From Micromonospora halotolerans (GTDB lineage Bacteria > Actinomycetota > Actinomycetes > Mycobacteriales > Micromonosporaceae): DNA of 64,000 nucleotides. Location: positions 3,038,001 through 3,102,000 of the forward strand of contig NZ_CP134876.1 of NCBI RefSeq assembly GCF_032108445.1, in the 5' to 3' direction. Made by a program: the position numbers and the translations under genes. The notes under the pieces are model-generated. The model had not been told where the DNA came from, did no database searches, and saw nothing but the letters and a program-made list of their open reading frames with translations. Shown piece after piece: positions 1 to 8,459 of the stretch. Positions within the stretch are counted from its first letter, which is position 1, and each line of letters begins with the position of its first letter.

Positions 1-1
1 C

Positions 2-406
2 GGCGCGGTGCGGGCCTTCGGCGGACCGGCCGTGACGGTGCGCTGCTTCGAGGACAACGCCCTGCTCAAGTCGATCGTCTCGGAGCCGGGGGAGGGCCGG
101 GTGCTGGTGGTCGACGGCGGCGGCTCGCTGCACACCGCCCTGATGGGTGACCTCATCGCCGGCACGGCAGCGGAGAACGGCTGGGCCGGCGTGGTGATCA
201 ACGGCGCGGTCCGCGACGTCGTCGCCCTCGCTGCCCTGCCGATCGGCATCAAGGCGCTCGGCACGAACCCGCGCAAGAGCGCCAAGACCGGCGCCGGTGA
301 GCGGGACGTGCCGGTGTCGTTCGGCGACTGCGTCTTCCCGCCCGGTGCGGAGGTGCACAGCGACGACGACGGCGTCGTCGTCCTGCCGGTCGCCGGGCGG
401 GACTAG
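2..406 (+). CDS. rraA: RraA family protein, 5' truncated by window edge
   Basis: Regulator of RNase E activity A-like protein. In Enterobacteria RraA binds RNase E and inhibits RNA decay; related proteins can act as 4-hydroxy-4-methyl-2-oxoglutarate aldolases. The visible 134 residues include the family core: a [12 protein letters not shown] start, [11 protein letters not shown], and the [11 protein letters not shown] and [10 protein letters not shown] stretches. RraA is normally about 160 residues, so roughly the first 25-30 lie outside the window; the GTG at 8 is internal rather than the true start. Its TAG stop overlaps the TAG of the convergent next gene (CTAG at 403-406). Which of the two activities it has cannot be told from sequence. 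Confidence 0.88.
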   Translation, partial: GAVRAFGGPAVTVRCFEDNALLKSIVSEPGEGRVLVVDGGGSLHTALMGDLIAGTAAENGWAGVVINGAVRDVVALAALPIGIKALGTNPRKSAKTGAGERDVPVSFGDCVFPPGAEVHSDDDGVVVLPVAGRD

Positions 407-1212
407 CCCTCGGTGGCCGGGTGCGGGGCGACCTGGCCCTGACGGAGCCGGGCCGCGCAGAGCTCGGCCAGCTTCGCGTACGCGGGGGCGCCGATCAGCG
501 CGGTCAGCTCCGGGCCGTAGGAGATGTACATGGGCTCGGTGCCGACGTGCGCGTCGGTGGAGGAGGTGCACCACCAGTCCAGGTCGTGACCCCCCGCGCC
601 CCAGCCGCGCCGGTCGAACTCGGCGAGCGTGGAGACCAGCACCTTGGTGTTGTCCGGCCGCTTGTGCCAGTCCTGGTCGCGGCGGATCGGCAGCTGCCAG
701 CAGACGTCCGGCTTGTATTCGAGCGGGTGCACCCCGTCGCGCAGCGCCTGGGCGTGCAGCGCGCAGCCGCCCCCACCGGGGAAGTCGGCGTCGTTGAGGA
801 AGACGCAGGGCGCGTCGACGGCGCGGGTGGCCGTCCGGCGGGCCGGGGTCTTCCCGTCGATCGTGTCGTTCTCGGTCCAGTTCTTGAAGCCCCGGCGGAA
901 GTGCTGCCAGGTCTCCGGGGTGAGTCGCTTGACCGCCGCCCGGACCCGCTTCTCGTCGTCGGCGTCGGTGAAGAACGCGCCGTGCGAGCAGCAGCCGTCC
1001 GCGGCGCGGCCCGCGACGATGCCGTGGCAGCCCTGGCCGAAGATGCACGTCCAGCGGGAGAGCAGCCAGGTCAGGTCAGCGCGCACCACGTGCTTGGCGT
1101 CGGCCGGGTCGACGAACTCGATCCACTCCCGGGGGAAGTCCAGCCCGACCTCCCGGCTACGGGGGTCGTCAGGGTCGTCCACCAGCACGTGAAGCTCGAT
1201 CTGCCCAGTCAC
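403..1212 (-). CDS. Cys-rich conserved actinobacterial protein (Rv0495c-like)
   Basis: A 269-residue protein of unknown function. It carries many cysteines in a pattern that suggests a bound metal or Fe-S centre: CIFGQGCHG, then a CCSHG motif, then [23 protein letters not shown] and WWC. There is no signal peptide or membrane segment, so it is probably cytoplasmic. The start is GTG. It is divergent from ppx with a 74-bp gap. The same arrangement (Rv0495c divergent from the exopolyphosphatase Rv0496) exists in mycobacteria, as I recall, which supports orthology but gives no function. Family assignment is by synteny and overall look, not by a search. Confidence 0.8.
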   Translation of the reverse strand: MTGQIELHVLVDDPDDPRSREVGLDFPREWIEFVDPADAKHVVRADLTWLLSRWTCIFGQGCHGIVAGRAADGCCSHGAFFTDADDEKRVRAAVKRLTPETWQHFRRGFKNWTENDTIDGKTPARRTATRAVDAPCVFLNDADFPGGGGCALHAQALRDGVHPLEYKPDVCWQLPIRRDQDWHKRPDNTKVLVSTLAEFDRRGWGAGGHDLDWWCTSSTDAHVGTEPMYISYGPELTALIGAPAYAKLAELCAARLRQGQVAPHPATEG

Positions 1213-1286
1213 CCGGACCAGCGTACGCGCGGTGACCCCGCCCGGCTGGCGAGCCGGCGAAACGTGTTGGCCCTAGGGTCGTCACC

Positions 1287-2231
1287 ATGCGACTGGGTGT
1301 CCTCGACGTCGGTTCCAACACGGTGCACCTGCTGGTGGTCGACGCCCATCACGGCGCACACCCGTGGCCGGCGCACTCGGAGAAGGTGGTGCTGCGGCTG
1401 GCCGAGCAGATCGGCCCGGACGGGGCGCTGACCGACGTGGGCGCCGACGGGCTGGTCAAGGCCGTGAGCATGGCCCGCGCGGCGGCGGACGGGCTGGACG
1501 CCGACGACCTGCTGGCGTTCGCGACGAGCGCGGTCCGCGACGCCACCAACGCGGGCGAGGTGCTGGCCCGCGTCCGGGACGAGACCGGCGTACGCCTGGA
1601 GGTGCTCTCCGGTGCGGACGAGGCGCGGATGACCTTCCTGGCGGTGCGGCGCTGGTTCGGGTGGTCCGCCGGCCGGCTGCTCGTGATGGACATCGGGGGC
1701 GGCTCGCTGGAGCTGGCCGCCGGCATCGACGAGGGGCCCGACGTGGCGGTCTCGCTGCCGCTGGGCGCGGGGCGGCTGAGCCGGGAGCGGCTGAAGGTCG
1801 ACCCGTCCGGCGCCGTGCCGCCGTCGGCCGAGGCCGTGGAGGAGCTGCGGGAGTACGTCGACGCGCACCTCGATCCGGTGGTCGAGCAGCTCACCGAGGT
1901 CGGCTGGGAGCGTCCGGTGGCCACCTCGAAGACATTCCGGACGCTGGCTCGGCTGGCCGGCGCGGCGCCCTCCGGGGCCGGGCTGTGGGCGCGGCGCAGC
2001 CTGACCCGTACCGGCCTGCGGCAGGTGCTCGGGTTCATCCGGCACATCCCGCCGGCCCAGCTGCCCGAGCTGGAGGGGGTCAGCGCGCAGCGGGCCCACC
2101 AGCTCCTCGCCGGGGCGGTGGTGGCCGAGGCGGTGCTGCGCCGGCTCGACGTGGACAGCCTGGACATCTGCCCCTGGGCGCTGCGCGAGGGAGTCATCCT
2201 GCGCCGGCTGGATCAGCTGGCGCCGATGTGA
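1287..2231 (+). CDS. ppx: Ppx/GppA family phosphatase (exopolyphosphatase type)
   Basis: Hydrolyses terminal phosphate from polyphosphate or from pppGpp; short actinobacterial members behave as exopolyphosphatases. The 314 residues form the ASKHA fold: [10 protein letters not shown] at 7-16 (phosphate-1 loop), SAVRD at 81-85, SGADEARM at 108-115 and DIGGGSLE at 135-142 (phosphate-2). It lacks the C-terminal HD domain of long Ppx enzymes. A TAGGGT box at 1274-1279 lies 7 nt before the ATG, so the mRNA is probably leaderless. Its neighbours match the Rv0496 region of mycobacteria. Confidence 0.92.
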   Translation: MRLGVLDVGSNTVHLLVVDAHHGAHPWPAHSEKVVLRLAEQIGPDGALTDVGADGLVKAVSMARAAADGLDADDLLAFATSAVRDATNAGEVLARVRDETGVRLEVLSGADEARMTFLAVRRWFGWSAGRLLVMDIGGGSLELAAGIDEGPDVAVSLPLGAGRLSRERLKVDPSGAVPPSAEAVEELREYVDAHLDPVVEQLTEVGWERPVATSKTFRTLARLAGAAPSGAGLWARRSLTRTGLRQVLGFIRHIPPAQLPELEGVSAQRAHQLLAGAVVAEAVLRRLDVDSLDICPWALREGVILRRLDQLAPM

Positions 2232-2307
2232 TCCCGGTCTGCCGTTTCAAGTGGTTTGCTCATGCTCGTCCCGATGCGCCGTGGCGGGTGCGGCTACCCT
2301 GAGGGGC

Positions 2308-3114
2308 GTGACTTCCCGCGTTCCGGTGCTCCTGTCCACGTCCTCGGTCTTCCCTGAGCGGACCGCGGCGGCGTTCCAGCTGGCCTCGACGCTCGGTTAC
2401 GACGGCATCGAGGTGATGGTCTGGACCGACCCGGTCAGCCAGGACCCGGGCGCGCTGCGCGGCCTCGCCGACCACTACGGCGTCCCGGTCCTCTCGGTGC
2501 ACGCGCCCTGCCTGCTGGTCACCCAGCGGGTGTGGAGCCCCGACCCGTGGGAGCGGCTGCGGAAGGCCGCCGAGCTGGCCGAGACGCTGGAGGCGCCGAC
2601 CGTCGTGGTGCACCCGCCGTTCACCTGGCAGCGCGACTACGCCCGCAACTTCGCCGACGGCCTCGACCGGATCGCCGGCCGCTTCGGCGGGCTGCGCTTC
2701 GCCGTGGAGAACATGTACCCGGTGCGGATGGCCGGCCGGCAGTTCGTCCCGTACGTGCCGGGCTGGGACCCGACCGACACCGGCTACGCCGCGTACACGC
2801 TGGATCTGTCGCACTGCGCGGCCTCGCACACCGACGCCCTGGCCATGGCCGACCGGATGGGGTCCGCCCTGGCCCACGTGCACCTGGGCGACGGCACCGG
2901 CGAGGGGCGCGACGAGCACCTGGTGCCCGGGCGGGGCGGCCAGCCCTGCGCCGAGCTGCTCCGCTCGCTGGCCGGCCGGGGCTTCGCCGGCTCGGTGGCG
3001 GTCGAGGTCACCACCCGGGGCGCGAAGAGCCGCGCGGTCCGCGAGGCGGACCTGCGCGAGTCCCTCGAGTTCGCCCGGGCCAACCTGACCGCACCCTCCC
3101 CGGTCGACGCCTGA
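2308..3114 (+). CDS. Sugar phosphate isomerase/epimerase-like TIM barrel protein
   Basis: AP-endonuclease-2/xylose-isomerase-like TIM barrel, 268 residues, probably using a divalent metal. Candidate ligands sit at strand ends: E35 in GYDGIEVM, H65 in SVHAPC, H102 in VVVHPPF, E134 in AVENM, D166 and H169 in TLDLSH, and H192 in HVHLGDG. The reading frame is open from 2251, but the GTG at 2308 is preferred because TACCCT at 2295-2300 sits 7 nt upstream (leaderless promoter spacing) and homologous N-termini begin near the first beta strand. The substrate is unknown. It follows ppx by 76 bp, as in the Rv0496-Rv0498 region. Confidence 0.85.
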   Translation: MTSRVPVLLSTSSVFPERTAAAFQLASTLGYDGIEVMVWTDPVSQDPGALRGLADHYGVPVLSVHAPCLLVTQRVWSPDPWERLRKAAELAETLEAPTVVVHPPFTWQRDYARNFADGLDRIAGRFGGLRFAVENMYPVRMAGRQFVPYVPGWDPTDTGYAAYTLDLSHCAASHTDALAMADRMGSALAHVHLGDGTGEGRDEHLVPGRGGQPCAELLRSLAGRGFAGSVAVEVTTRGAKSRAVREADLRESLEFARANLTAPSPVDA

Positions 3115-3132
3115 CCAGGGGGGACGGGCGGG

Positions 3133-3708
3133 TCAGCTGACCGGGGCGAGCGGTTCGGGCTGGGTCGGGACGGTCACCTGCTCGCCGACGGCGGCCCGCT
3201 TGCGGGCCCGGTGCGCGGCCACGTGCGAGCGGGTGGCGCAGCGCTCCGAGCAGAACCGCCGGCAGCAGTTCGACGAGGTGTCCAGGTAGACGTTGCCGCA
3301 GCGCTCGTCGGCGCACACCCCGAACCGGGCGCTGCCGTACTCGCAGAGCCAGACCGACAGGCCCCACACCGCGCCGGCCAGGTATTCGGCGCTGACCGAG
3401 GCGCCCCGGCTGGTCACGTGCATGTGCCAGTCGGAGGAGTCGTGGCCGGAGATGCGCGGCTGGACGGGGAACGCCTCCAGCAGCGTGTTCAGCTCCGTCA
3501 CCGCCTCCGCGTCCCGGCCCGAGGTGCCGTACTCGAAGACGTCACGCAGGCGCTTCTGCGCCCGCCGGAAGATCGCCAGGTCCCGATCGGCGACCTCGTC
3601 GCGCATCCACGCGTTGTCGTCCGGGAAGAGGGCCCGCAGGTCGTCGAGGTCGTCCAGGCGGGCGTTGACGAGATCAACACCGGTCCGGGCGTACGCGTCG
3701 AAGTTCAC
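3133..3708 (-). CDS. CGNR-type zinc finger protein (probable regulator)
   Basis: A 191-residue protein with an N-terminal ABATE-like helical domain and a C-terminal zinc ribbon from about residue 130. Four cysteines fit zinc binding: C132 and C137 in CADERC, C153 in RFCSERC, and C157. The signature CGNR at the last position reads CATR here, so it is a diverged member. A basic tail (AHRARKR) fits nucleic-acid binding; family members are regarded as transcriptional regulators. The GTG start at 3708 has TACCGT 7 nt upstream (3716-3721, minus strand), which suggests a leaderless mRNA. It is convergent with the TIM-barrel gene. The regulated target is unknown. Confidence 0.85.
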   Translation of the reverse strand: MNFDAYARTGVDLVNARLDDLDDLRALFPDDNAWMRDEVADRDLAIFRRAQKRLRDVFEYGTSGRDAEAVTELNTLLEAFPVQPRISGHDSSDWHMHVTSRGASVSAEYLAGAVWGLSVWLCEYGSARFGVCADERCGNVYLDTSSNCCRRFCSERCATRSHVAAHRARKRAAVGEQVTVPTQPEPLAPVS

Positions 3709-3727
3709 GACCCCAACGGTAGACGAC

Positions 3728-4894
3728 TCACGGGGTACGCGGCGCGTCGATGTAGTGGGGCAGGAACCGCGCGTATCCGTCCGTGATGAGGCTCTCGCTC
3801 TCCCGGAGGCCCGCGCCGGCCGATTCGCCGTCCACGATCCAGCTGCCCAGCACCATCCGGCTGCCCGCGAACTCGGGCAGCGCCCGGAACTCCTGGTAGC
3901 AGAAGCCCTCGTCGCCGTAGATCCCCGGACTGGTGATCTCGGTGCCGCCGGTGACGATGCGTACCGACCCGCCCTCCCGGCCGAGCAGCGGCTTGGCCAC
4001 GTATTCGGTCATCCCGCGCGGCGAGTCCAGGTACGCGGGAAGCAGGTAGTCATGGCCCGGGTGGAGCTCCCAGAGCACCGCCAGCAGCGCCTTGTTCGAC
4101 AGCAGCAGCTTCCAGGCCGGCTCGATCCACGTGGTCGGGGTGCCCGGCTCCAGCGCCGGCGGCCCGTACGGCTCGGCCAGCATCCACTCCCAGGGATAGA
4201 GCTTGAAGCAGGTGGTGATCGGCCGGTCGTCGGCGTCGACGAAGCGCCGCCCGTCCCAGCCGACCCGCTGGATCGGCAGGAGCGTGACGTCGAGCCCCGC
4301 CTGGCGGGCCGTCTCGGCCAGGTAGCCGGCGGTGATCTGGTCCTCGCCGGACTCCTCCTCGGCGGACCAGACCACGTGCACCCGCGGGTCGTGCAGGCCG
4401 GCGCCGATCTTGGCCCAGGCGCCGACCAGCCGCTCGTGCAGGCTGTTCCACTGGTCCGCGTCCGGCCGGGTGTGCTCCAGCCAGTACCACTGCACGATGC
4501 TCGCCTCGACCAGCGCGGTCGGGGTGTCGGCGTTGTACTCCAGCAGCTTCGGCGGCCAGCTGCCGTCGTACCAGAGGTCGAAGCGGCCGTAGAGGGTCGG
4601 CGGGCCCTCCCGCAGCGACCGGGCGACCGCCTCGGCGGCCCACTCCGGGATGCCGAACTCGGCGTACCGGTTGCGGGCCACGACGTGCTCGGCCGCGGCC
4701 ACCGACATCCGGTGCAGCTCCTCGGTGGCCTCCTCCAGCCGGAGCACCTCGTTCAGCTCGAAGGCGTACGCGGCGGTCTCGTCCCAGTACGACATGATCC
4801 CGCCGTCGGGCAGCTCGGTGTCGACGTACACCAGGCCCTGGGCCCGGACGGTGGCGTCCCAGTCCGGGCGCGGCGTGCTGGCCTCGCGCCGCAC
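3728..4894 (-). CDS. Glutathionylspermidine synthase-like ATP-grasp protein (YgiC/YjfC family)
   Basis: ATP-grasp C-N ligase of the glutathionylspermidine synthase C-terminal family, 388 residues. Family features include YGRFDLWYDGSWPPKLLEYNAD around residues 102-123, a CFKLYPWEWM stretch, AKPLLGREGGSV (ATP loop) and a closing FLPHYID. Actinobacteria lack glutathione, so the real substrate is not glutathionylspermidine; an amide or peptide ligation is the safest statement. The frame is open to 5062, but that extension is low-complexity and overlaps the upstream lipoprotein, so GTG 4894 is chosen; it lies 1 nt after that gene's stop. The pairing resembles E. coli ygiB-ygiC. Confidence 0.87.
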   Translation of the reverse strand: MRREASTPRPDWDATVRAQGLVYVDTELPDGGIMSYWDETAAYAFELNEVLRLEEATEELHRMSVAAAEHVVARNRYAEFGIPEWAAEAVARSLREGPPTLYGRFDLWYDGSWPPKLLEYNADTPTALVEASIVQWYWLEHTRPDADQWNSLHERLVGAWAKIGAGLHDPRVHVVWSAEEESGEDQITAGYLAETARQAGLDVTLLPIQRVGWDGRRFVDADDRPITTCFKLYPWEWMLAEPYGPPALEPGTPTTWIEPAWKLLLSNKALLAVLWELHPGHDYLLPAYLDSPRGMTEYVAKPLLGREGGSVRIVTGGTEITSPGIYGDEGFCYQEFRALPEFAGSRMVLGSWIVDGESAGAGLRESESLITDGYARFLPHYIDAPRTP

Positions 4895-4895
4895 G

Positions 4896-5171
4896 TCAGC
4901 CGCCGCAGGAGGCGAGGTGGGTGCCGAAGCCCCCGCGCTCGGGCAGCGCCGCGGCGACCGGCGCCGGCGTGTCCCGGGCGGCGCTGGCCGGCGCGGGGAG
5001 CCGCAGGGCCACGGCGACCGTGTCGCCGCCTCCGCCGGCGGGACCCAGCGCGCAGTCGTCATCGTCGTCGTCGTAGCCGTTGTTGCAGCCGGACAGGGCG
5101 AGGGCCAGGGCGGTCAGGGCGCCGAGCTGCACGGTGGCCGACCGGAGCCGGCGTCGGGGGCGTCGTTCCAC
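4896..5171 (-). CDS. Small Asp-rich lipoprotein paired with the ATP-grasp ligase
   Basis: A 91-residue predicted lipoprotein. A basic N-terminus (RRPRRRLR) and a hydrophobic stretch end in the lipobox LSGC with the lipidated cysteine at 29, so it should be anchored outside the membrane. The mature part begins with a run of six aspartates, contains another cysteine just after it, and ends in ASCGG. It is translationally close-coupled to the ligase (stop and next start 1 nt apart), so a joint function is likely, for example as substrate or partner. GTG 5171 is chosen because it precedes the signal peptide directly and TACAAC lies 6 nt upstream. No family was recognised with certainty. Confidence 0.75.
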   Translation of the reverse strand: MERRPRRRLRSATVQLGALTALALALSGCNNGYDDDDDDCALGPAGGGGDTVAVALRLPAPASAARDTPAPVAAALPERGGFGTHLASCGG

Positions 5172-5289
5172 GTGATCGTTGTAGCGGATCCCCGCCAGCC
5201 GGGCCGCCCCGCGGTGGCCGCCGGAACGCTGCGTGACGTTGGCCGCCGCCCCCCGGCGGGGGCCCACCGCCGGGCGTTACGCTCGGCTC

Positions 5290-6210
<921 letters not shown>

Positions 6211-6281
6211 GCTGACGGCACGTCGAACGGGCCGGTGGGGACAGATGTTCCCGCCGGCCCGTTCCCGTTTCCGGGAGAGCC

Positions 6282-6329
6282 TTGACGCGCAAAGCTAAGG
6301 GGTTTAGCCTCATGGCTATGACAGTTAGC
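6282..6329 (+). promoter_or_regulatory. Promoter with two tandem operators for the TetR operon
   Basis: A -35 TTGACG at 6282-6287, a 17-nt spacer and a -10 TAGCCT at 6305-6310 place the transcription start at the ATG at 6318. Overlapping it are two copies of the inverted repeat GCTA-N7-TAGC, at 6294-6308 (GCTAAGGGGTTTAGC) and 6315-6329 (GCTATGACAGTTAGC). They are exactly 21 bp apart, two helical turns. This is the expected form of a TetR-family site binding two dimers; the tetR gene is second in the operon. The repeats are read directly; binding is inferred. Confidence 0.75.
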
Positions 6330-7112
6330 CAGATGGCGCGGGACGGCGGAACCATCGCCTACGAGGTGCACGGGGACGGGCCGCTCGTGGTCCTCTCGCA
6401 CGGCATGGGGGAGAACCGGGGGAGCTTCCGGCACCTGGTGCCCCGGCTGGTGTCGGCCGGTTACCGGGTCGCGTCGGTCGACGTACGCGGGCACGGCGAC
6501 TCCAGCCCGCGCTGGCCCAGCTATGCCCCCGCCGAGGTGGGCGGCGACCTGCTCGCCGTGGTCCGGGCGCTTGGCGGTGGCCCGGCCACCCTGGTCGGCA
6601 GCTCGTCCAGTGGCGCCGCCGTGGTCTTCGCCGCCGCGGACGCCCCCGAGCTGGTCAACGGCATCGTGCAGGTCAGCCCGTTCGTCGCCCCGCCGAAGCC
6701 GAACCCGGTGCTGCGGGCCGCCCAGGCGGCCGTGCTACGCAGCCCACGGCTGTTCGGGATGTTCCACCGCTCCCTGTTCCCGTGCGGGCGACCGGCCGAC
6801 GACGCCGCGTACCGGAAGGAGTTGGTCGCGAAGCTGCGCGGCCGGATGGCCGCGGTGCGCGGCGTGGCGGCCCCGGTCGACCCGCACTGGACCGCGCGGG
6901 CCCGGGAGGTGCGGCAGCCGGTGCTGGTGCTCATGGGCACGAAGGACCCGGACTTCCCGGACCCGGGCGCCGAGGCGCCGGCCGCCCGCCGAAACTTCGC
7001 CACCGCCGAGGCGCGCATGATCGCCGACTCCGGCCACTACCCGCACGCCGACCAGCCCGAGGCCACCGCCGCCGACCTGCTGGAATTCCTGGCGGTGACC
7101 ACCCGTGCCTAG
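6318..7112 (+). CDS. Alpha/beta hydrolase, TetR-controlled
   Basis: A 264-residue alpha/beta hydrolase. LSHGMGENRGSF gives the oxyanion-hole HG, LVGSSSSGAAVV the nucleophile elbow (S-x-S-x-G form, with Ser replacing the usual first Gly), GTKDPDFPD the acid Asp, and DSGHYPHADQPE the catalytic His. There is no signal peptide, so it acts in the cytoplasm. ATG 6318 is chosen because the promoter places transcription start there (leaderless); ATG 6312 and ATG 6333 are alternatives and the frame is open from 6282. It overlaps the tetR start by 8 nt. The substrate is unknown; xenobiotic or lipid esters are typical. Confidence 0.87.
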   Translation: MTVSQMARDGGTIAYEVHGDGPLVVLSHGMGENRGSFRHLVPRLVSAGYRVASVDVRGHGDSSPRWPSYAPAEVGGDLLAVVRALGGGPATLVGSSSSGAAVVFAAADAPELVNGIVQVSPFVAPPKPNPVLRAAQAAVLRSPRLFGMFHRSLFPCGRPADDAAYRKELVAKLRGRMAAVRGVAAPVDPHWTARAREVRQPVLVLMGTKDPDFPDPGAEAPAARRNFATAEARMIADSGHYPHADQPEATAADLLEFLAVTTRA

Positions 7113-7674
7113 GGCCGGCCTGACCCCGCAGACCGTGGTCCGCGAGGCGGCCGTGCTCGCCGACGAGGTCGGCCACGACCGGCTCACCCTGGCCGCGCTC
7201 GCCGCCCGGCTCGGCGTCGCGTTGCCCAGCCTCTACAAGCACGTCCGGGGCGCGGACGCGCTGCACCAGAAGCTGGCCGTGCTGGCCACCGCGGAGGTCG
7301 CCACCGAGCTGACCACCGCCGCCGCGGGCCGGGCCGGCGGCGACGCGCTGCGCGCCGCCGCCACCGCCCTCCGGGGGTACGCCCGCCGGCACCCCGGCCG
7401 CTACCCGGCCACCCAGCGAGCGCCCCACCCCGACGACCCCGAACACCTCGCCGCCGCCGAGCGGGCCGTCGGCGCCATCTACGCGATCCTGCGCGGGTAC
7501 GACCTCAGCGGCGACGCGGCCGTCGACGCCACCCGGACGTTCCGGGCCGCCGTGCACGGGTTCATCACGCTCGAGGCGGCCGGCGGGTTCGGGCTGCCCC
7601 GGGACATCGACCGTTCCTTCGACGAGATGGTGGCCGCGCTGGACACCGCGTACCGCAACTGGGGGTCCCGGTGA
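7105..7674 (+). CDS. TetR family regulator with WHG-type C-terminal domain
   Basis: A 189-residue TetR repressor. The N-terminal HTH spans about residues 22-48 (LTLAALAARLGVALPSLYKHV), followed by a ligand domain with the TFRAAVHGFITLEAAGGFG stretch of the WHG-domain group. The GTG start lies inside the preceding hydrolase gene (8-nt overlap) and its stop overlaps the next gene by 4 nt, so the three genes are one operon. It very probably represses its own operon through the two inverted repeats at 6294-6329. The inducer is unknown, perhaps a substrate of the hydrolase. Confidence 0.92.
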   Translation: MPRAGLTPQTVVREAAVLADEVGHDRLTLAALAARLGVALPSLYKHVRGADALHQKLAVLATAEVATELTTAAAGRAGGDALRAAATALRGYARRHPGRYPATQRAPHPDDPEHLAAAERAVGAIYAILRGYDLSGDAAVDATRTFRAAVHGFITLEAAGGFGLPRDIDRSFDEMVAALDTAYRNWGSR

Positions 7675-8006
7675 AGGCAGCCCTGCTCACGCTCATCTTC
7701 CTGCTGGAGCTGGCCATGCTCGCGGCCGCCGGCTGGTGGGGCTTCACCCTCGACGCCGGCTGGCCGGTACGGCTGCTCGCCGGGCTCGGCGCGCCGATCG
7801 CGATCGCCGTGGTCTGGGGGCTGTTCTGCTCGCCCCGGGCCAGCGTGACGCTGCCCGCGCCGGCCAAATTGGGCGTCCAGGCCGCCTGCTTCGTCACCGG
7901 CGGAGTGCTGCTCGCCCTGGCCGGGCGGCCGGTGCCCGGCGCGATCCTGGTGGCCCTCTGGGCCCTCGACAAGGCCCTCCTCATCCTCTCCGGCGAAAAG
8001 ATCTAG
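7671..8006 (+). CDS. YrdB family (DUF2568) membrane protein
   Basis: A 111-residue integral membrane protein with four hydrophobic segments, beginning with a helix right at the N-terminus (LLTLIFLLELAMLAAAGWWGF). The FLLEL start, the CSPRAS loop after helix 2 and the helix containing LALAGRPVPGAILVALW fit the YrdB/DUF2568 family. Function is unknown. GTG 7671 overlaps the tetR stop by 4 nt, so it is translationally coupled and under the same TetR control. The TetR-hydrolase-YrdB combination suggests a small detoxification or stress module, but that is inference. Confidence 0.85.
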   Translation: MKAALLTLIFLLELAMLAAAGWWGFTLDAGWPVRLLAGLGAPIAIAVVWGLFCSPRASVTLPAPAKLGVQAACFVTGGVLLALAGRPVPGAILVALWALDKALLILSGEKI

Positions 8007-8459
8007 CCCGGCCCGTCACCGCCCGCCGCCGTCCGTCCGGACGACCACCCGATCGCCCTGGCCGGCCGGCTGTCGCCCTGAGGTCGCAGACGGCTCGCGC
8101 CCGGTCCACCTGTTGCGGATCGGAGCGTCCCCGGCCTCACCCCGGTGGGTCTCGTCCGCCGACTATCGACCTGATGCCGCAGACGATCCACCCCCGACCC
8201 TGCCGCCCGCCGCCAAGGCCAATCCTGGATCTTGGACGATTCCGGCCCCTATGGGGGCAGTTTCCTACCAAGATCTCGTCGCGTATGTCGCGGCTGCGGG
8301 CGGAACGGTCTGCTGCGGGCGTGCCGGAGGCGGCGGGCCGTCTTCGCGCTGAGTCGTTCCCGATGTCAGGTCGACAGGCGGCGTGACGGGGAGCGTGGGC
8401 CGGCTCGGATGGGGCGCGGGACGCTTCCCGGATCGCCCGATTGGTCGTACCCTTCGCCG
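8007..8459. other. Intergenic region with REP-like palindrome
   Basis: A 453-bp stretch without a convincing gene. It holds the GATCTTGG-bounded palindromic repeat at 8228-8275 and, at its end, TACCCT at 8448-8453, six nt before the GTG of the metallopeptidase. Short open frames here lack ribosome sites and family features. Confidence 0.6.
8228..8275. repeat. REP-like imperfect palindrome bounded by GATCTTGG/CCAAGATC
   Basis: An imperfect 48-bp inverted repeat: GATCTTGG at 8228-8235 pairs with CCAAGATC at 8268-8275, and the centre is GGCCCC-TAT-GGGGGC (8244-8258). Intermediate bases pair poorly. From memory, near-identical elements with better internal pairing are dispersed between genes in Micromonosporaceae; this looks like a decayed copy. 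Confidence 0.6.

Noticed and set aside
3134..3145. Palindrome GGTCAGCTGACC near the CGNR stop codon
   Set aside because: Too short and without a loop or context; likely incidental.
3293..5236. A 647-codon plus-strand frame
   Set aside because: It is antisense to the CGNR gene and the ATP-grasp ligase and lacks any recognisable domain.
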